64,000 bases of DNA. Origin: Mortierella alpina (taxonomy: Eukaryota; Mortierellomycota; Mortierellomycetes; Mortierellales; Mortierellaceae). The position numbers and the translations under genes are program-made. Positions 10,502 through 22,300 of the stretch are shown here, in pieces (position 1 is the stretch's first letter; each line of letters begins with the position of its first letter). The notes under the pieces were generated by a model that saw only the letters and a program-made list of their open reading frames with translations, had not been told where the DNA came from and made no database searches. Location of the stretch: NCBI GenBank assembly GCA_029449245.1, contig JANATF010000001.1, positions 1,488,001 to 1,552,000 of the forward strand, written 5' to 3'.

Positions 10502-12190
10502 ATACACAATAAAGGATTGAGTAAGATTAAGCTGGACCTGCCTCTCTCATTCAGTTTGGATCAGGAGCGTAATATTCTAAAAATGCAACCAACTCCTTCG
10601 TGATAGTGTAGTCTTATATGGGTTTATTCTCATCAGCTCTTCTGTACGGTTTGAAACTACGCTTGTCATTCTTCTCGTCAAAAGGAGAAGGGGGTCGCGA
10701 AGAGTTAGGGACACGACGATAATGAGAAACAGAGGGGCTCTTATATAGCTCCCGGGAACCGGTCTTCTGGTGGCTGCGTCGTGATACTAACAGATCTAAC
10801 TATGATAAGTGCAGTTGGCGTGTACTATTGGCAATATGACACAGGCAGCACCAGCAGCGTCTACTGCAACTGAGAATATCGCCAATGGGGGTCACTTCTT
10901 CAATCCGTAGCATTCTAAAAAAAATTATGTGGTGCAATCCGCCGACTTTGCTTGAGCTGCTTCTTATGTAGCGAAACCAAACGAGTTTTCTGCCGAGTCT
11001 ACCTGCACTATATTGTGCATAAGTAGCCGGCTCCTGTCAGAATAAAAAATCCCTCCTTTGTCTCGTTAATTGTTTCTTGATGTATTATAGACCTGTTTGT
11101 TTGTTTGTTTGTTTGTTGCCACATGTCACCAGTCACCTCTTGGATTTCATCGTAGGAAGCGCGTGTTTGTGGTGCCTGTGTGCCTGCGGAATCCTTGATA
11201 GGCGCTTTTCTCATAAACAACTTAGGGGGTCTGGTGAGCTATTAGCCTGATTGCAACACATGCATAGATAGGGTGTACAGCTTGCCTTGCTCTCGCTTGT
11301 GGAGGAACTTAGGTCTCCATTTATGCATCTTCGTCGCTCGCTCATTCCATCTCACTTCGGTCCGTTGCGATGTTCGTGCACCCTCGGGAAAGGCGTTGAC
11401 CACTCTTAATATACGTGCAAAACAGGGGTGTTCTCTGCCAAACGAGAATTCCTAGTATTTCCAGCCACCTTGACAGTTCCATCACATAAGATGTCGGTAA
11501 TCACAATTGCCGTGCATTTATCTTTACTCGTCAGTCTCTTTGCAGCGATATTGCCTGACGAGTGTGCATCGCGATAGTTCAAGCAGATCTGGTTGGCAGA
11601 TGGAGTCTCTGTTTTGGTCTGTGTGAGGAACTAATTGCCTACTAAAGGTGGCACAACGAACGGTCCAGACAGCGCATATGAACCTGGAGGCCTTGACCGT
11701 CTATCGTGCATACAACGTTATTGCCATTTGGCTACTGAGCCTCCTGCTCCTCGTCAAGATCGTATCTTCAAAGGCCTTCCTCAAAATCCCTTTGTTTATT
11801 TGTTGATAGTCCAACATGTTAGCCCTACGAACGAGTTGCGTTGATGATCACAAAGAACAAGTGTTCATCAGCTCGCTCAGTGTTCACATTTCGTGTTCAA
11901 ACAGACCTGGATCTCTGATGGTTGGACAGGTCTGGAAACTCTTTTTACTATCATGAAGAGTTGCCAGGCTATATAAATACTTGCATTTTCTACCGCCATT
12001 TTTTCTCGCCAACAAGCAAGTTCAACAGTTGTACCACTTTCCTTGTTCACCGCTCCTCCACACCACCCGCTCATCTCTCCATCACACCCCTCTGAGTCCC
12101 ATCGATTAGGGTGACTTTCGACAAAAAAAGTAACCCTTCCGTCATCTTTGCTTCGAACATCTGGTGTTGATACCCGTATTCTCTGCAGAC
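10502..12190. other. Intergenic, with a (TTTG)n microsatellite
   Basis: There is no supported coding sequence. A (TTTG)n simple repeat lies at about 11095-11117. The last few hundred bases are the upstream region of the ammonium transporter. Several short frames overlap and resemble nothing known. Confidence 0.5.
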
Positions 12191-13689
12191 ATGAACGCCA
12201 CAGATCACCCAGCAGAGGCGGTTATCGGTTCCCAGTACAATGCTGGAGATATCGCCTGGACCCTCGCCTCAACAGCCTTGGTCTGGCTTATGATTCCAGG
12301 CATCGGCTACTTTTACTCGGGCATGGCTCGCTCCAAAAACGCCTTGTCGCTGATCATGCTTTCATGCTGTTCCGTCGCAGTCGTCACCGTCCAGGCAAGT
12401 TTTCATAACAAGCTGTGTCGTATTTTACCAAAAGATGCTCCAAACCTAGAAAGACCCCAATCCAACTAATCCGCGTCGCAAAACAGTGGTTCTTGTTCGG
12501 TTACTCGCTCGCCTTTAGCAAGACTGGCGGCAAATTGATCGGTAACTTTGAGAACGCCTTCTTCCGTGGGGTCTTGGATGGACCCTCTGTCGGCTCTGCC
12601 AAGATTCCCGATCTCGTCTTCATGATTTTCCAATGCATGTTTGCAGCCCTCACACCCGCTCTGGCGATTGGCGCCGCTGCAGAACGTGGCCGCATCGTCC
12701 CGACTTTGGTCTTTATCTTTTTGTGGACCACGTTCGTGTATGATTTCATTGCATGCTGGACTTGGTCAGGTAACGGTTGGTCCTTTGTCATGGGCGGACT
12801 CGATTTTGCAGGAGGCACGCCGGTCCACATCTCCTCCGGAGCCGCCGCGCTCGCCTATGCCATTGTCCTCGGCAAACGGTCTGGTGATCAGAGAGACTTT
12901 CGACCCCATTCAATGAGCAACGTGGTCATTGGTACCTGCTTCATCTGGTTTGGCTGGTTCGGATTCAACGGTGGATCGGCTCTCTCGGCCAACATGCGTG
13001 CCGCCATGGCCTGTGTTGTGACCAACCTCGCTGCCTCCACCGCCGGTTTGACTTGGGTGTTGCTGGATTACCGTCATGAAAAGAAGCTGTCTGTTCTGGG
13101 GTTCTGCTCCGGTGCCGTCTCTGGCCTCGTGGCCATCACGCCTGCCTCGGGTTACGTCTCTCCAGCGTCGTCGGTCGCGATCGGATTCCTGGGTGCGTTG
13201 GCCTGTAACATGGCCGTACGTCTGAAGCACCACCTCAAGTACGACGATGCCTTTGATGTCTTTGCAGTCCACGGGGTCGGCGGCATTGTTGGCAACATCC
13301 TCACCGGTGTCTTTGCGCAGGCTTCGATTGCGTCCTTGGATGGGGTCACGGTCATTGCGGGAGGATGGTTGGACGGCCACTGGATTCAAGTCGCATACCA
13401 GCTTGCGGATTCTGCCGCTGGTCTTGGATGGTCTTTCACGGTGACTTACTTGATCTTGGTGATCATGAACAAAATCCCAGGATTGACCCTGCGTGCGGAT
13501 GTCGCGCACGAGCACCGGGGTCTGGATCTGGCAGAATTGGGCGAGACCGCGTATGGGCATCTGGACGAGAAGAGGGTTAATACCTCCATTGACGTTGGAG
13601 ATGCGAACAGCGGCGTGGAGAGTATCGAGAACTTGGGTAACGAAGTCAAGGTCGGGAGTGTCTCGACTTTGGGACGGCAACAAACTTGA
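12191..13689 (+). CDS. Amt/Mep/Rh-family ammonium transporter
   Basis: There are two exons, 12191-12394 and 12487-13689, giving 468 residues. The junction VTVQ|WFLFGYSLAFS is phase 0 and uses a GC donor (CCAG|gcaagt) with a normal AAACAG acceptor. The protein is a polytopic plasma-membrane carrier taking up ammonium. Family marks include GYFYSGMARSKN near the N-terminus, the first pore His in GGTPVHISSG, the signature WFGWFGFNGGSA and the second pore His in AVHGVGGIVG. A cytosolic C-tail contains GLDLAELGETAY, the conserved regulatory helix of fungal Mep proteins. The length matches the family. ATG 12191 is chosen because the following residues fit a short extracellular N-terminus before the first membrane span. 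Expression is probably nitrogen-regulated (family knowledge); I identified no site. Confidence 0.95.
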
Positions 13690-13821
13690 GGGCTCTCCTG
13701 TCAGCTTCTTGAATATCTTGGTATCTTGCTGCAATACCACTGTAATAAAACATCGACAGGTTCTTTATTTGTGTACGTTTCTATAATATGGACGAAGGGA
13801 AGATGCCGTCTTTATAATCGA

Positions 13822-15745
13822 TCATTGCTTCTTCATCTGCTCCTTGGCGATGATCCATCGTACAGCATCTTCGACGTGATCAACGACCGCTGTAGCTGGG
13901 TGGAGATGGTGGTTCTCAAAACCCTTTGGCATGTACACACCAGTCTTGACCAATACAGAATTCCAGCCATAGCCGTTTGCACCTGCAATGTCCGCGTACG
14001 GGTTGTCGCCCACAGCTGAGAGCCAGGCAAAACAGGCGCGGTTAGAAGAAGTACGGGTTGCAAGGTAAAGCGTACGGAGGCTTTAGATTTGAGCCGATAC
14101 TTACCATAGACAGTCCTTTTGCTAGGTTGGCCATCGAGACTCGCCTGCAATGGGGCAATCTCATCCAAAAGCGCCTCTGCATACTTGTACGTAGCATTCA
14201 GGGGCTTGCCAAAACTGGTATACTCGAGCTGTTGTCCCGTCAAATGCTATCAAAATATTGCGTCGTTTGTTGAGAAAGTTTGGTATGAGGCAATATTGCT
14301 CTGCAGGTCCTCCTTCTATGCTACTTGGTAGACATGTACCTGATAGACCTTTTCGAGACACATCTTGAACGAGCCTTGTCCGAAGCGAGGCACTGGGTAT
14401 TCGTTACTCCAAACCTAGGTCACGTATTGAAGATAAACATATTAAGTCGGCGTTGTTCGTCCATGTGTGTTCACCATCCAGGGTCTGCAGACACCAGACG
14501 CCAAAACTCACCACGTCAGGGTTTGAAAAATAAATAGGAACACTCTGCTTTGTGGCATTCAGTTCATCCGGCCTCTTTATTGTTCCCAGGGTTCCACCTA
14601 AATGGACGAGTTGTCAAAGAAAAAAGAAGAGGTGCTTGTTAGAGAAGGCGACTTGGTTTAACAAGTCTCATATTCTAGGCAGATCGGCACACATGCCTTT
14701 GGATACCAAGGCATCTAGGCAGACTTGCAAATCACGACCCCAGTCTTCGGAATCATGGAAGACCATGACTGCATCGACCGGCTTTTCGATCTTCTCTAGC
14801 ACGCTCTAAGGAAATGTCGATCAGGTATAGTCAGTCGAAATTTAAGATTCTTGCGGTGCAAGTGAATATCTACAGGTGACCATGGCCGCGTACCTTGTCC
14901 AGAGGCAAGGGCTCGTCAGTACATGTCGATATAGGGCAGACGGAAGGATCGGCTTGGTGTAGCTCCCTGGGAGTGAACACGGAATTAAAGCCGTAGTACT
15001 CTGCAACATCTTTACAAGCATTTCCAGCGCCTCCAACCACCAAGATGTTCGAGTTCTGGTACTGTGGCACAAGGGCGCGCATGGGCGAATGCGACACGAT
15101 CAAGTGATCAGGATTGACCTAGTCCCAAGAAACGCAACGATATCAGAGAGCGTCGGAAGAGTGAGGATGTTGCTCTCGGGTTTGAGGCCGCCGAGGGAGT
15201 GGCTCCAAGGAGTCATAATGACAGAAATTGTCCTAATCTGCCGTCTACTTCAGTAACTGGCGTGTCCGTCTGCTTTACCTGGATGCCCAGCTTCTTGGAG
15301 AGCTGATCGGCCTTCTCTGACTCGCGAACACCTCCACCGTTAGTGAGGAAGATGTAGGGGATGTTGTTCCTAAGCAAGAAGGACGTCGCGAGGACACTGC
15401 ATTGTGAGTGATGACTCACTACCGGTCCGCTTTATCGTCCCCCGGTCCTAGGAGATTGATCTTCAGGGGTGCTGCTCTCACTCACTCATGAAGCAACTCG
15501 AGGGCGCGGCGGGTCTGGGGGATGACGCGCTTACCCTACAGTAGAGGAAATAGAGCGGTTTCAGTGCTGAAAAACAAGGCATTGGATGAAGGCATTACAA
15601 TGCGCCCTGTCTGGGCACATGTGCGCACCTTGATCAGAACGCCGTCAATGTCGAAGACGATGTTGAATGGCGCCGCCTTGGCCTGGGTGTGCAAACCGCG
15701 TGCGCGGAATGTGGCTCTGAGAGAGCGTAGCGGTAAATAGGACAT
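13822..15745 (-). CDS. HAD-superfamily phosphatase, CECR5/YKR070W-like, probably mitochondrial
   Basis: I place nine exons: 15629-15745, 15486-15535, 15279-15396, 14894-15118, 14697-14805, 14512-14597, 14340-14414, 14105-14246 and 13822-14015. Joined, these give 371 residues with every phase consistent. The N-terminus is Arg-rich with hydroxylated residues, like a mitochondrial presequence. HAD motif I is VFDIDGVLIK; motif II is FLTNGGGV; the cap region has IVSHSPM and MVFHDSEDWGRDLQ; later come PIYFSNPDV and FGKPLNATY; motif III/IV is VGDNPYADIAGANGYGW. This order is typical of class IIA HAD proteins of the CECR5 group. The substrate is unknown. The exon 5 donor seems to be GC (AAAG|gcatgt). 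The tandem array starts only 137 bp upstream of the ATG, so its promoter may be affected. Confidence 0.88.
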
Positions 15746-15882
15746 TGTGGGCCGTTGATGACAGGAGCGGGGGATGCGTCTGGGAGCAGAGACGAGATTG
15801 CAGGGCGCGCAATCGACCAAGGACACAAAGGCAGAGCAGCGCCCTTGCGTGTCACCGCCACCAAAGTGAAATCAACGGCCAT

Positions 15883-16335
15883 GAAGCTCTGAACCCATCC
15901 CCTCCTCCCGCTCAAATTTTTCACTTCTGAGGGGCTGGGACAATATCTGGCACTTTACTATGGGGTCACCCTCTAGCTTTCGTTTTGCCCAAAAAAGGGA
16001 AGAGCTCGCAGTCACAGCCATGGGAGATAGAGTGCCTACCTACCATGGGCCGACCATAGGCCAGACCAGCCATATAATACATACCTCCCCTCTCATGCGC
16101 CCCTCATGCGCTCCCAATCGTTCTCCCAACATCTCCCTTTGCCACTCCATCGCTTTTCTCTACATGGTCGAGAGCTTCGACAGCCTGCCTGGCAGTAAAA
16201 GACGCGCCGGGTAAAGACACACTTCTCAAGTGAGGATGCGTGCTCCTGCATGCAAGCATCCACTCCTCAGTCATCTCATCGTTCCCGCGTTCTCCTCCAT
16301 CCATTTCTTCTGTTGTAGTGACAATCAACTTCACG
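15883..16335 (+). promoter_or_regulatory. Presumed inward promoter/leader within the TIR
   Basis: This 453-bp stretch lies between the outer TIR end and the shared start codon, so any promoter for the helicase inside the element should be here. The same sequence precedes the DUF6589 gene in the right arm. A TATA-like CATATAATACAT occurs near 16071. No transcript data are available, so this is inference. Confidence 0.4.
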
Positions 16336-16777
16336 ATGAGACCCCGCGCACGCCTCGCAAGTGCCCTTCAAAAGTTCCCAACACTCCTGGGACCCCCCGC
16401 AGGACCAGTAAGGCAAGGGCATAGCTTGATACAAGAGTTTAACGTCGGTAGTAGTTGCGCTTCCTCACGTCTTGGTCCTTGACTCCCACAGCTTAAAGAA
16501 GTTACCAGCGGGCTGATCTCCTTCGACGCCGACATGTCCTTCGCGTGGTCGCCAGGATTGGACAAGCCAGTAAGTGTATGCAGAAGATTGACGCGACAGC
16601 TATTTGATAACTCATACACTCCTAACAAACACACTGTCCTACTGTGCTTTTCTTTCCATAGGTTACTCCACAAAAAGCTACTGAAGCGCTACCCGTTTCG
16701 ACTGGAACGCATCCCCCGCCAGCAGCATCAATCTCTTCCCAGGTCAACACAGAGTTCATAGCTCCAGAGAGATCTTT
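15883..16777 (+). repeat. Copy 1 left terminal inverted repeat (895 bp)
   Basis: It matches the reverse complement of 22501-23394. Similarity stops sharply after GATCTTT at 16777. Compared with all other arms it has an extra C at about 15909 and four substitutions near 16167, 16291, 16450 and 16467. It contains about 450 bp of 5' flank, exons 1 and 2, and the first 116 bp of exon 3 of the helicase gene. Confidence 0.93.
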
Positions 16778-19271
16778 GCCAAACCCATTCTTGGTGCCTG
16801 AACAAGAGTGTCGGTCAGGACAAGCGGCAATCTTTAAACTGCATTCCCGCTTCCCGCTACCACAGGATATCGACTTGCCCGAACATTCTTGTGCACCTAC
16901 TTCACCACTTGCGTATAAAACTGCGTCGTCGCCTCTTGCACGAACGGCGACCGGGTCCGTTCTCAGCTCGTCTCCACTTTTGTATGAAACTGTGCCATCG
17001 CCCCTTGCACGAGCAGTTACATCGCCCGTGCGCAACTCTTCACCACTTCGACAGACTGTATGGTTGCCAGCTCAGGTTGACACTTCAGATCAGGATACAT
17101 ATGCGGATGATTATGATTACACGCCGAGGAAGCTCATCTTCACACCCATCAAACGAATGTCAACACCAAAGAAGGCTGACTGCACCGCAACGTCCAGTGT
17201 CTCAACGCCAGCTTCGGCTGTCTACACACCCAGGGAGCTATCACCCATGCGGTTTCTAGCGTCACCTTCACAGGCTGTACTCAAGACATATCTACCATCA
17301 GTTCAAGAGAACGAAGAGAGCGAGGACGACATTGGCGATATCACTGTGAGTGATTGTAACGAACAACGTGGTTGCCGTCTATACTGTAACTATTTCTCCT
17401 TTTTTTAACGCTCTCTGTGTCAATATGTAGGCCCATCAATTGAAACTGCGGTCAAAGGCGAACTGTATTTGCAATCAAGCTTTCAACTGCATACCGAAGG
17501 AGGAGCAGTTACAAGTTTTGTTTAACATTGAAGCAAAGAACGACTGTGTCTTGATCGCTCCCTGCGGCTGGGGCAAAACCTTGGCGTTTTTTCTGCCTAT
17601 GGCGTTCTGGCCAACCTCAATAACCGTTGTCATCTCGTCGCTAATAGCATTGATGGAGGATCAACAGCAGGTAGGCTTAAAGCACTGCTGTATCTACACG
17701 ACCGCATATGTCATCAATTAATGTCTCCTTGTCAAACGACTGACCTTTTGACATCTTGCCATCATAACTATACAGAAGCTGACAGCGGCCGGCATACCGT
17801 ACATCGTTTTAACTGGCGCAAACTCAGACAACATAAACAAGGATTCGATCCAGCGCATACTTGATGGCCATTACAGGGCTGTGTACTTCACCCCCGAGAT
17901 CATTTTCAGCGGCGGCAAGGCGAAACTGCTTCAAGACCTGTGGCGGGACGAGCAGTGGAATAAGTTGTTGGTTGCAATAGTGATCGATGAAGTGCACTGC
18001 GTCGATAAATGGAGCAAGTTTCGCCAGGACTATACACGCCTCGGTGATCTGCGTGTCTGGGCGCCAGGAGTACCATTTGTGGGGCTGACGGCGACTCTCA
18101 CAGCGGACGCTATTCTACGAACCAAAGCCACGCTTTTTTTGACCGACGCAACGATGATACGCGTACGCGAGATTCGCAGGAACGTGCGCCTTGAGGTATA
18201 CACCCAGCCCAAGAACGCCACGAAAGGCTTACATGGGCTTTTGCGCAACGGGAAGACTATCGTCTATTTCGATTCAATTGCTGGTCTCATCCGTGTTTTC
18301 CTAGGCCTGTGTTTTCCTAGGCCTGATTTGCGAGAAAGTATGGGCGTATACTTTTCAACACTAGATGAAAAGTTCAAAAGTAAGACCATGAGACGATTCG
18401 CAAATGGAGACATCCTAGTGCTGTTAGCTACCGAGGCTGCAGGCATGGGTGTTGACATACAGGATGTTGCTCAAGTGATCCAATACGGGTAAGTTCAGAC
18501 GTTAGAATCATAATAATCGGGTGATTGGGAGAAATTCGCGTAACCTTCTCTAATACCTCGATGCGGACACTTAGTTTCCCAAGGGACATGACGAGCTTAG
18601 TGCAGCGGTTTGGCCGTGCAGCGCGACGGAACAATATCGACGGCCGTGCGATTCTCTACTGCCCGCCAGTCACTCATACGACTCTTAAAAATGAAGAAGT
18701 CCGACAGTACCTTAAGCACAACCTCGGTAACAACTGTCTTTGGAAGTTTATTGATGAAACGTTTGGCAACGAGATTCGTGTTTGCAACAAACACTGTTCT
18801 GGATGCGATCCTGTAAAGCTCCCCCCTTCACTCACTACCGCCGTCAATCTAGTACCCAGAGGAAAATGGCCCAAACGCACGAAGGAGGAGAAGGCACTAG
18901 CTTTACAGGCGCTGTTGTCATGGAGGAAGGGCGCCTTCGAGAGGTGGCAAGCAACACAACGTTACGCCAATGGCGCGGAAACCGGGATCCTGCCGGACAA
19001 GATCGCCGAGAAGCTATCGAAACAATTTTCCAAGATTAGAACTGCTGACTCAGTCGCCATGTTCGCATCGGTTAACAAATGGTTTCCACGTGGAAACCCT
19101 AAGGATTGGTTCTCCGGGATCGCGCAGGTGCTGGCTCAGCTCAACAAGGACCTCGATGATGGTCTCCTACCGAGTAGCTCGCCGATAGCGGCTTTGGCGC
19201 CAGACCTAGTAAACAATGCTCCTGATGACTACGACCATGGCGATGGATGTGATGACGAAGAGGATAATTAG
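16336..19271 (+). CDS. RecQ-like SF2 DNA helicase (DEVH box), N-terminus encoded in TIR
   Basis: Exons are 16336-16407, 16492-16569, 16662-17345, 17431-17670, 17776-18488 and 18575-19271. All junctions are GT-AG and in phase, giving 827 residues. The first 88 residues come from the left TIR. Residues 89-278 form a Ser/Thr/Pro-rich linker with repeated SPLAR/SPLL motifs. The helicase core follows: motif I CGWGKT (about 323-328), motif II DEVH (about 429-432, in VIDEVHCVDKW), motif III LTATLT, motif V ATEAAGMGVDIQ, and motif VI QRFGRAARR near 606. The C-terminal part has CNKHCSGCDP and an acidic tail. RecQ enzymes unwind DNA 3'-5'. In fungi such helicases occur at telomeres and in mobile DNA. 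The gene converges on the DUF6589 gene with 124 bp between stops. The role in element mobility is inference. Confidence 0.85.
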
Positions 19272-19395
19272 TTGCGTTTGTGAGTGCAAGCTAGTGCCCA
19301 CAGTAGTTCCTCCACTTTCTTCCGCTACTTCCTTCTTCCGCTAAGTCCTTCTTTCTCAATTCATCCATGCCTTTGTGAATTATTTTTCATGAATT

Positions 19396-22300
19396 TTATT
19401 CATCAAAATCAAAGTCATCTTCAAAAATATTTTCTAGACCTTCTGCTTCCTCCAAGTCCACAGCATTCCCCGACATGGATGTATGGTTATCAAAAAAGCT
19501 TCCTATCGCGATCCCGACCATCTTCTCTTCGCCGACAGTCTGAAGATTAGCCACTGGTGGTCCCTGCGGGCATCCGCCGGACGTCCATAAAATGCCAGCC
19601 TTTTGGAGATCCATCTGGAGCAATGTAATGTCCGATGAGGTTGATGGCTTTTTATGTCTAGTGCTGTTGGAACGAACTCCAACCTCTTGCTCGAACATCC
19701 GCGAAATACTTTGAAAGGTTTTGATATTGGTGGAAATGGATTCTTGAAGGTACTCCCAGGTCATGTTCGAGCCTTTAGCTGAAAAGATGGCTTTGAGAAG
19801 GTAGTTGTGGTTTTCCTGCATCATGTCCGTCGCCATCCAACCACCAGCAATGCCCTTGGGGTTCACGAGCATACTCGACAGGACTCTTTGCGCCCACTCA
19901 TCTGTCCACAGATGGCGAATGCCATAGAGGAGGCGTAAAAGCTCAGGGGCATAATTGGTGTTGCCACCGCCATGCATCATTAACGTGATGAGCGGCAGCA
20001 CATGCTTGATGCGGCCAATATCGCCAGCTTTGATGGCCGTGCCAAGCTCGATAAATACGGCTACATCGCGCAGGAAAAGAAGGGCGTTGGTGTTGGCGGT
20101 AGTACATGGAAGGCCAAGCAGCGACAGTGAAGGCTGAGAGCAACAGGACCTGATGATCGACTCTGTGATGTTCTGAACAGCCAGTTTGTCCGATACACCG
20201 CGATCCCGCTGACACTGATAGAGCTGTTGTATCTTTGCGTCAAAGATTATCTGCAAGAGCTCACTGGTGTCGTGGAACGTAGGCTTCTCTTGGATAAGGC
20301 GCCTGCGTTGCAGAAGAATGGCAATCGATGTAAGGGTTCCGTGAAACTCTGCGGTGCCAAGGTGTGTCCTCCAAATGGTTCCACAGAGATTCATCTCTAA
20401 ATGGAACAGTTGGAGAACAGGATGTACCTGTCAAGGTTGAAGATATTTAGTTGTGGTAGTAAGGACTAATGAAGGGCCGAGCCCCACTGTACAATGAAAC
20501 AATATCCTTTCGCCTCACTCCGCTCTGTTCACTTTGGCTCTCTTCTCTTACCCATGATAGGCTGTGGTAGCGATTAGGATCGAAGGATCGGTGGACCTTG
20601 AGCGTCAGCAGCCATGACACCCTCATCTGGTCCCCAGCGATGAGTGTGTTCCCGGGGTTGGAAAACCATGTATCCGGCAACTGGAGGCCTACCTCTGTAA
20701 TTCTCTGCAGCACCGACAGGTTCCCAGCAATAGTGGACTCGTCCAGTCTCATGACTTTGAGTGGGAAGAAAGTACTTTTGACGGGGTCGAGTTGCTCGAC
20801 AGTAACCATAGGGATGGCAGACATTGTCGATTTTTCCGGCGACAAGAGCACAATGGAGTCCGAAACATGCGATTGACATGCATTGAAAAAGACCTCGAAA
20901 TCATCATCATTGGGGAAAAACAGGTCGGCAACGGCATCCGGCATCTCATCTATCTGCCGAAAGAGAGTTGGTGCTTGCTTGTCCTTTCCCGAGAGGACGA
21001 TAGTGGCGGCAGTACCATTGTCGAAGGTATCCCGGTTGTTAGATCGCTGGTGATGATGTTTATTGGCGATCTTGATATTATCGTAAACGACAAAAAAGCC
21101 ATTTTCCTTGACTGCCTGTATGACACGGTTGCTCGCATCCTTGGTCAGAGAGTCGAGGCAGTTGCGCACTTGACTGGGAGAAATCGAAAGTCCAAGGCCA
21201 GAGAGGACCTCGAGAACTCTCTTAGGACACCCGGTGGAGTGAAGAAAGATGCCAAAGATCGTCTGGAAAGCGTTGGTTTGTTGAGACGACATAAAGAGCA
21301 GCATCGCTGAAATGCAGCCGCGGACCGATGATGGATTCCGAGCACGGCTACGCTTTAGCGGATTTTCTGGCGGCAAATCCTCCTCTAGCACACCCTTCAG
21401 GAACCGTACCAGATACTTTGCTCCACCGTTCTTGCCCTTGCGGTTGGGACCTCCAGCTGCATGCGGCTTGCCACGCGTTCCGTCATTCTCGTCGTCAGCC
21501 GTGCCAGCGCCGTACCGGCGGAGGAAACCAAAATCGTCGAGCAAATAGCGGGAGATCCTCTCCTCTGTGACTTCAGTGTATGGAAGTCTCCATTCATTCT
21601 TGACATCATCGTGCTTCAGATGCTTGAGAGTGCGATCGACAGCAACATCGACAGCGCTGTTGACAAACGTTTCATCCCAACGTTCGTGCCTTTTGTTGCC
21701 CCGCAGTTGCTTATCCCAAACCTGCACAAGACGTTGTGGACCATTTGCCTCGTAGAACGAATTGGTGTAGTCCCTAGCTGCCCTGTCGTCAGACTTGAAC
21801 AACTCAACAAGGAATCTAGGCAGGGACAAATCCTCTGCTTTGATACAATCCAGAATCCTACAAAGTTTGTCCAACATAGAAGACTGAAAGTGTGCCAGTT
21901 GTAAGAAGCTAGAGCTATGAATTCTGCAGCTCGTGTCATGTATATCAAAGTCGATGGATTTTAAAAGGTCGAGTTGGCTTTCTTACACGTTTTTTGCTAT
22001 TGGGAGTCGGCATCTCTCCAGTTGACACAGATTCTTGACTCTTCGTAAGAAAAATTGCGCATCAAAGTGGACAATGGGATGTACAGTGCCCTACAGAAAG
22101 TATTTCTCAAAAAATCATAGTAATTTCCTATGTTGAAAGGGGTTCAATTATTTTTTTGAGAAATACTTTCTGTTGGGCACTGTACAACAACATAGAAAAA
22201 TATTGTGAGTTCTTGACCGTATCATGTTCTCGTCAATGAGCATACATGTGTATACTTAGTCTCTTACCTCTTCCATGGTGGCTAGCCGGTATTCCGCGGT

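Noticed and set aside
16622-17035. A 137-residue minus-strand frame repeated in every copy
   Set aside because: It lies antisense to helicase exon 3 and partly to its intron. Its recurrence is due only to the array and the TIRs.
19396-20394. A separate 332-residue gene starting MNLCGTIW
   Set aside because: Splicing W|VHPVLQLFHLEMNL joins it in phase to the upstream DUF6589 exon and restores a family motif, so it is the last exon of that gene.
20792-21310. A 172-residue plus-strand frame inside the DUF6589 gene
   Set aside because: It is a shadow of the long minus-strand exon, which has family motifs and clean splice sites.
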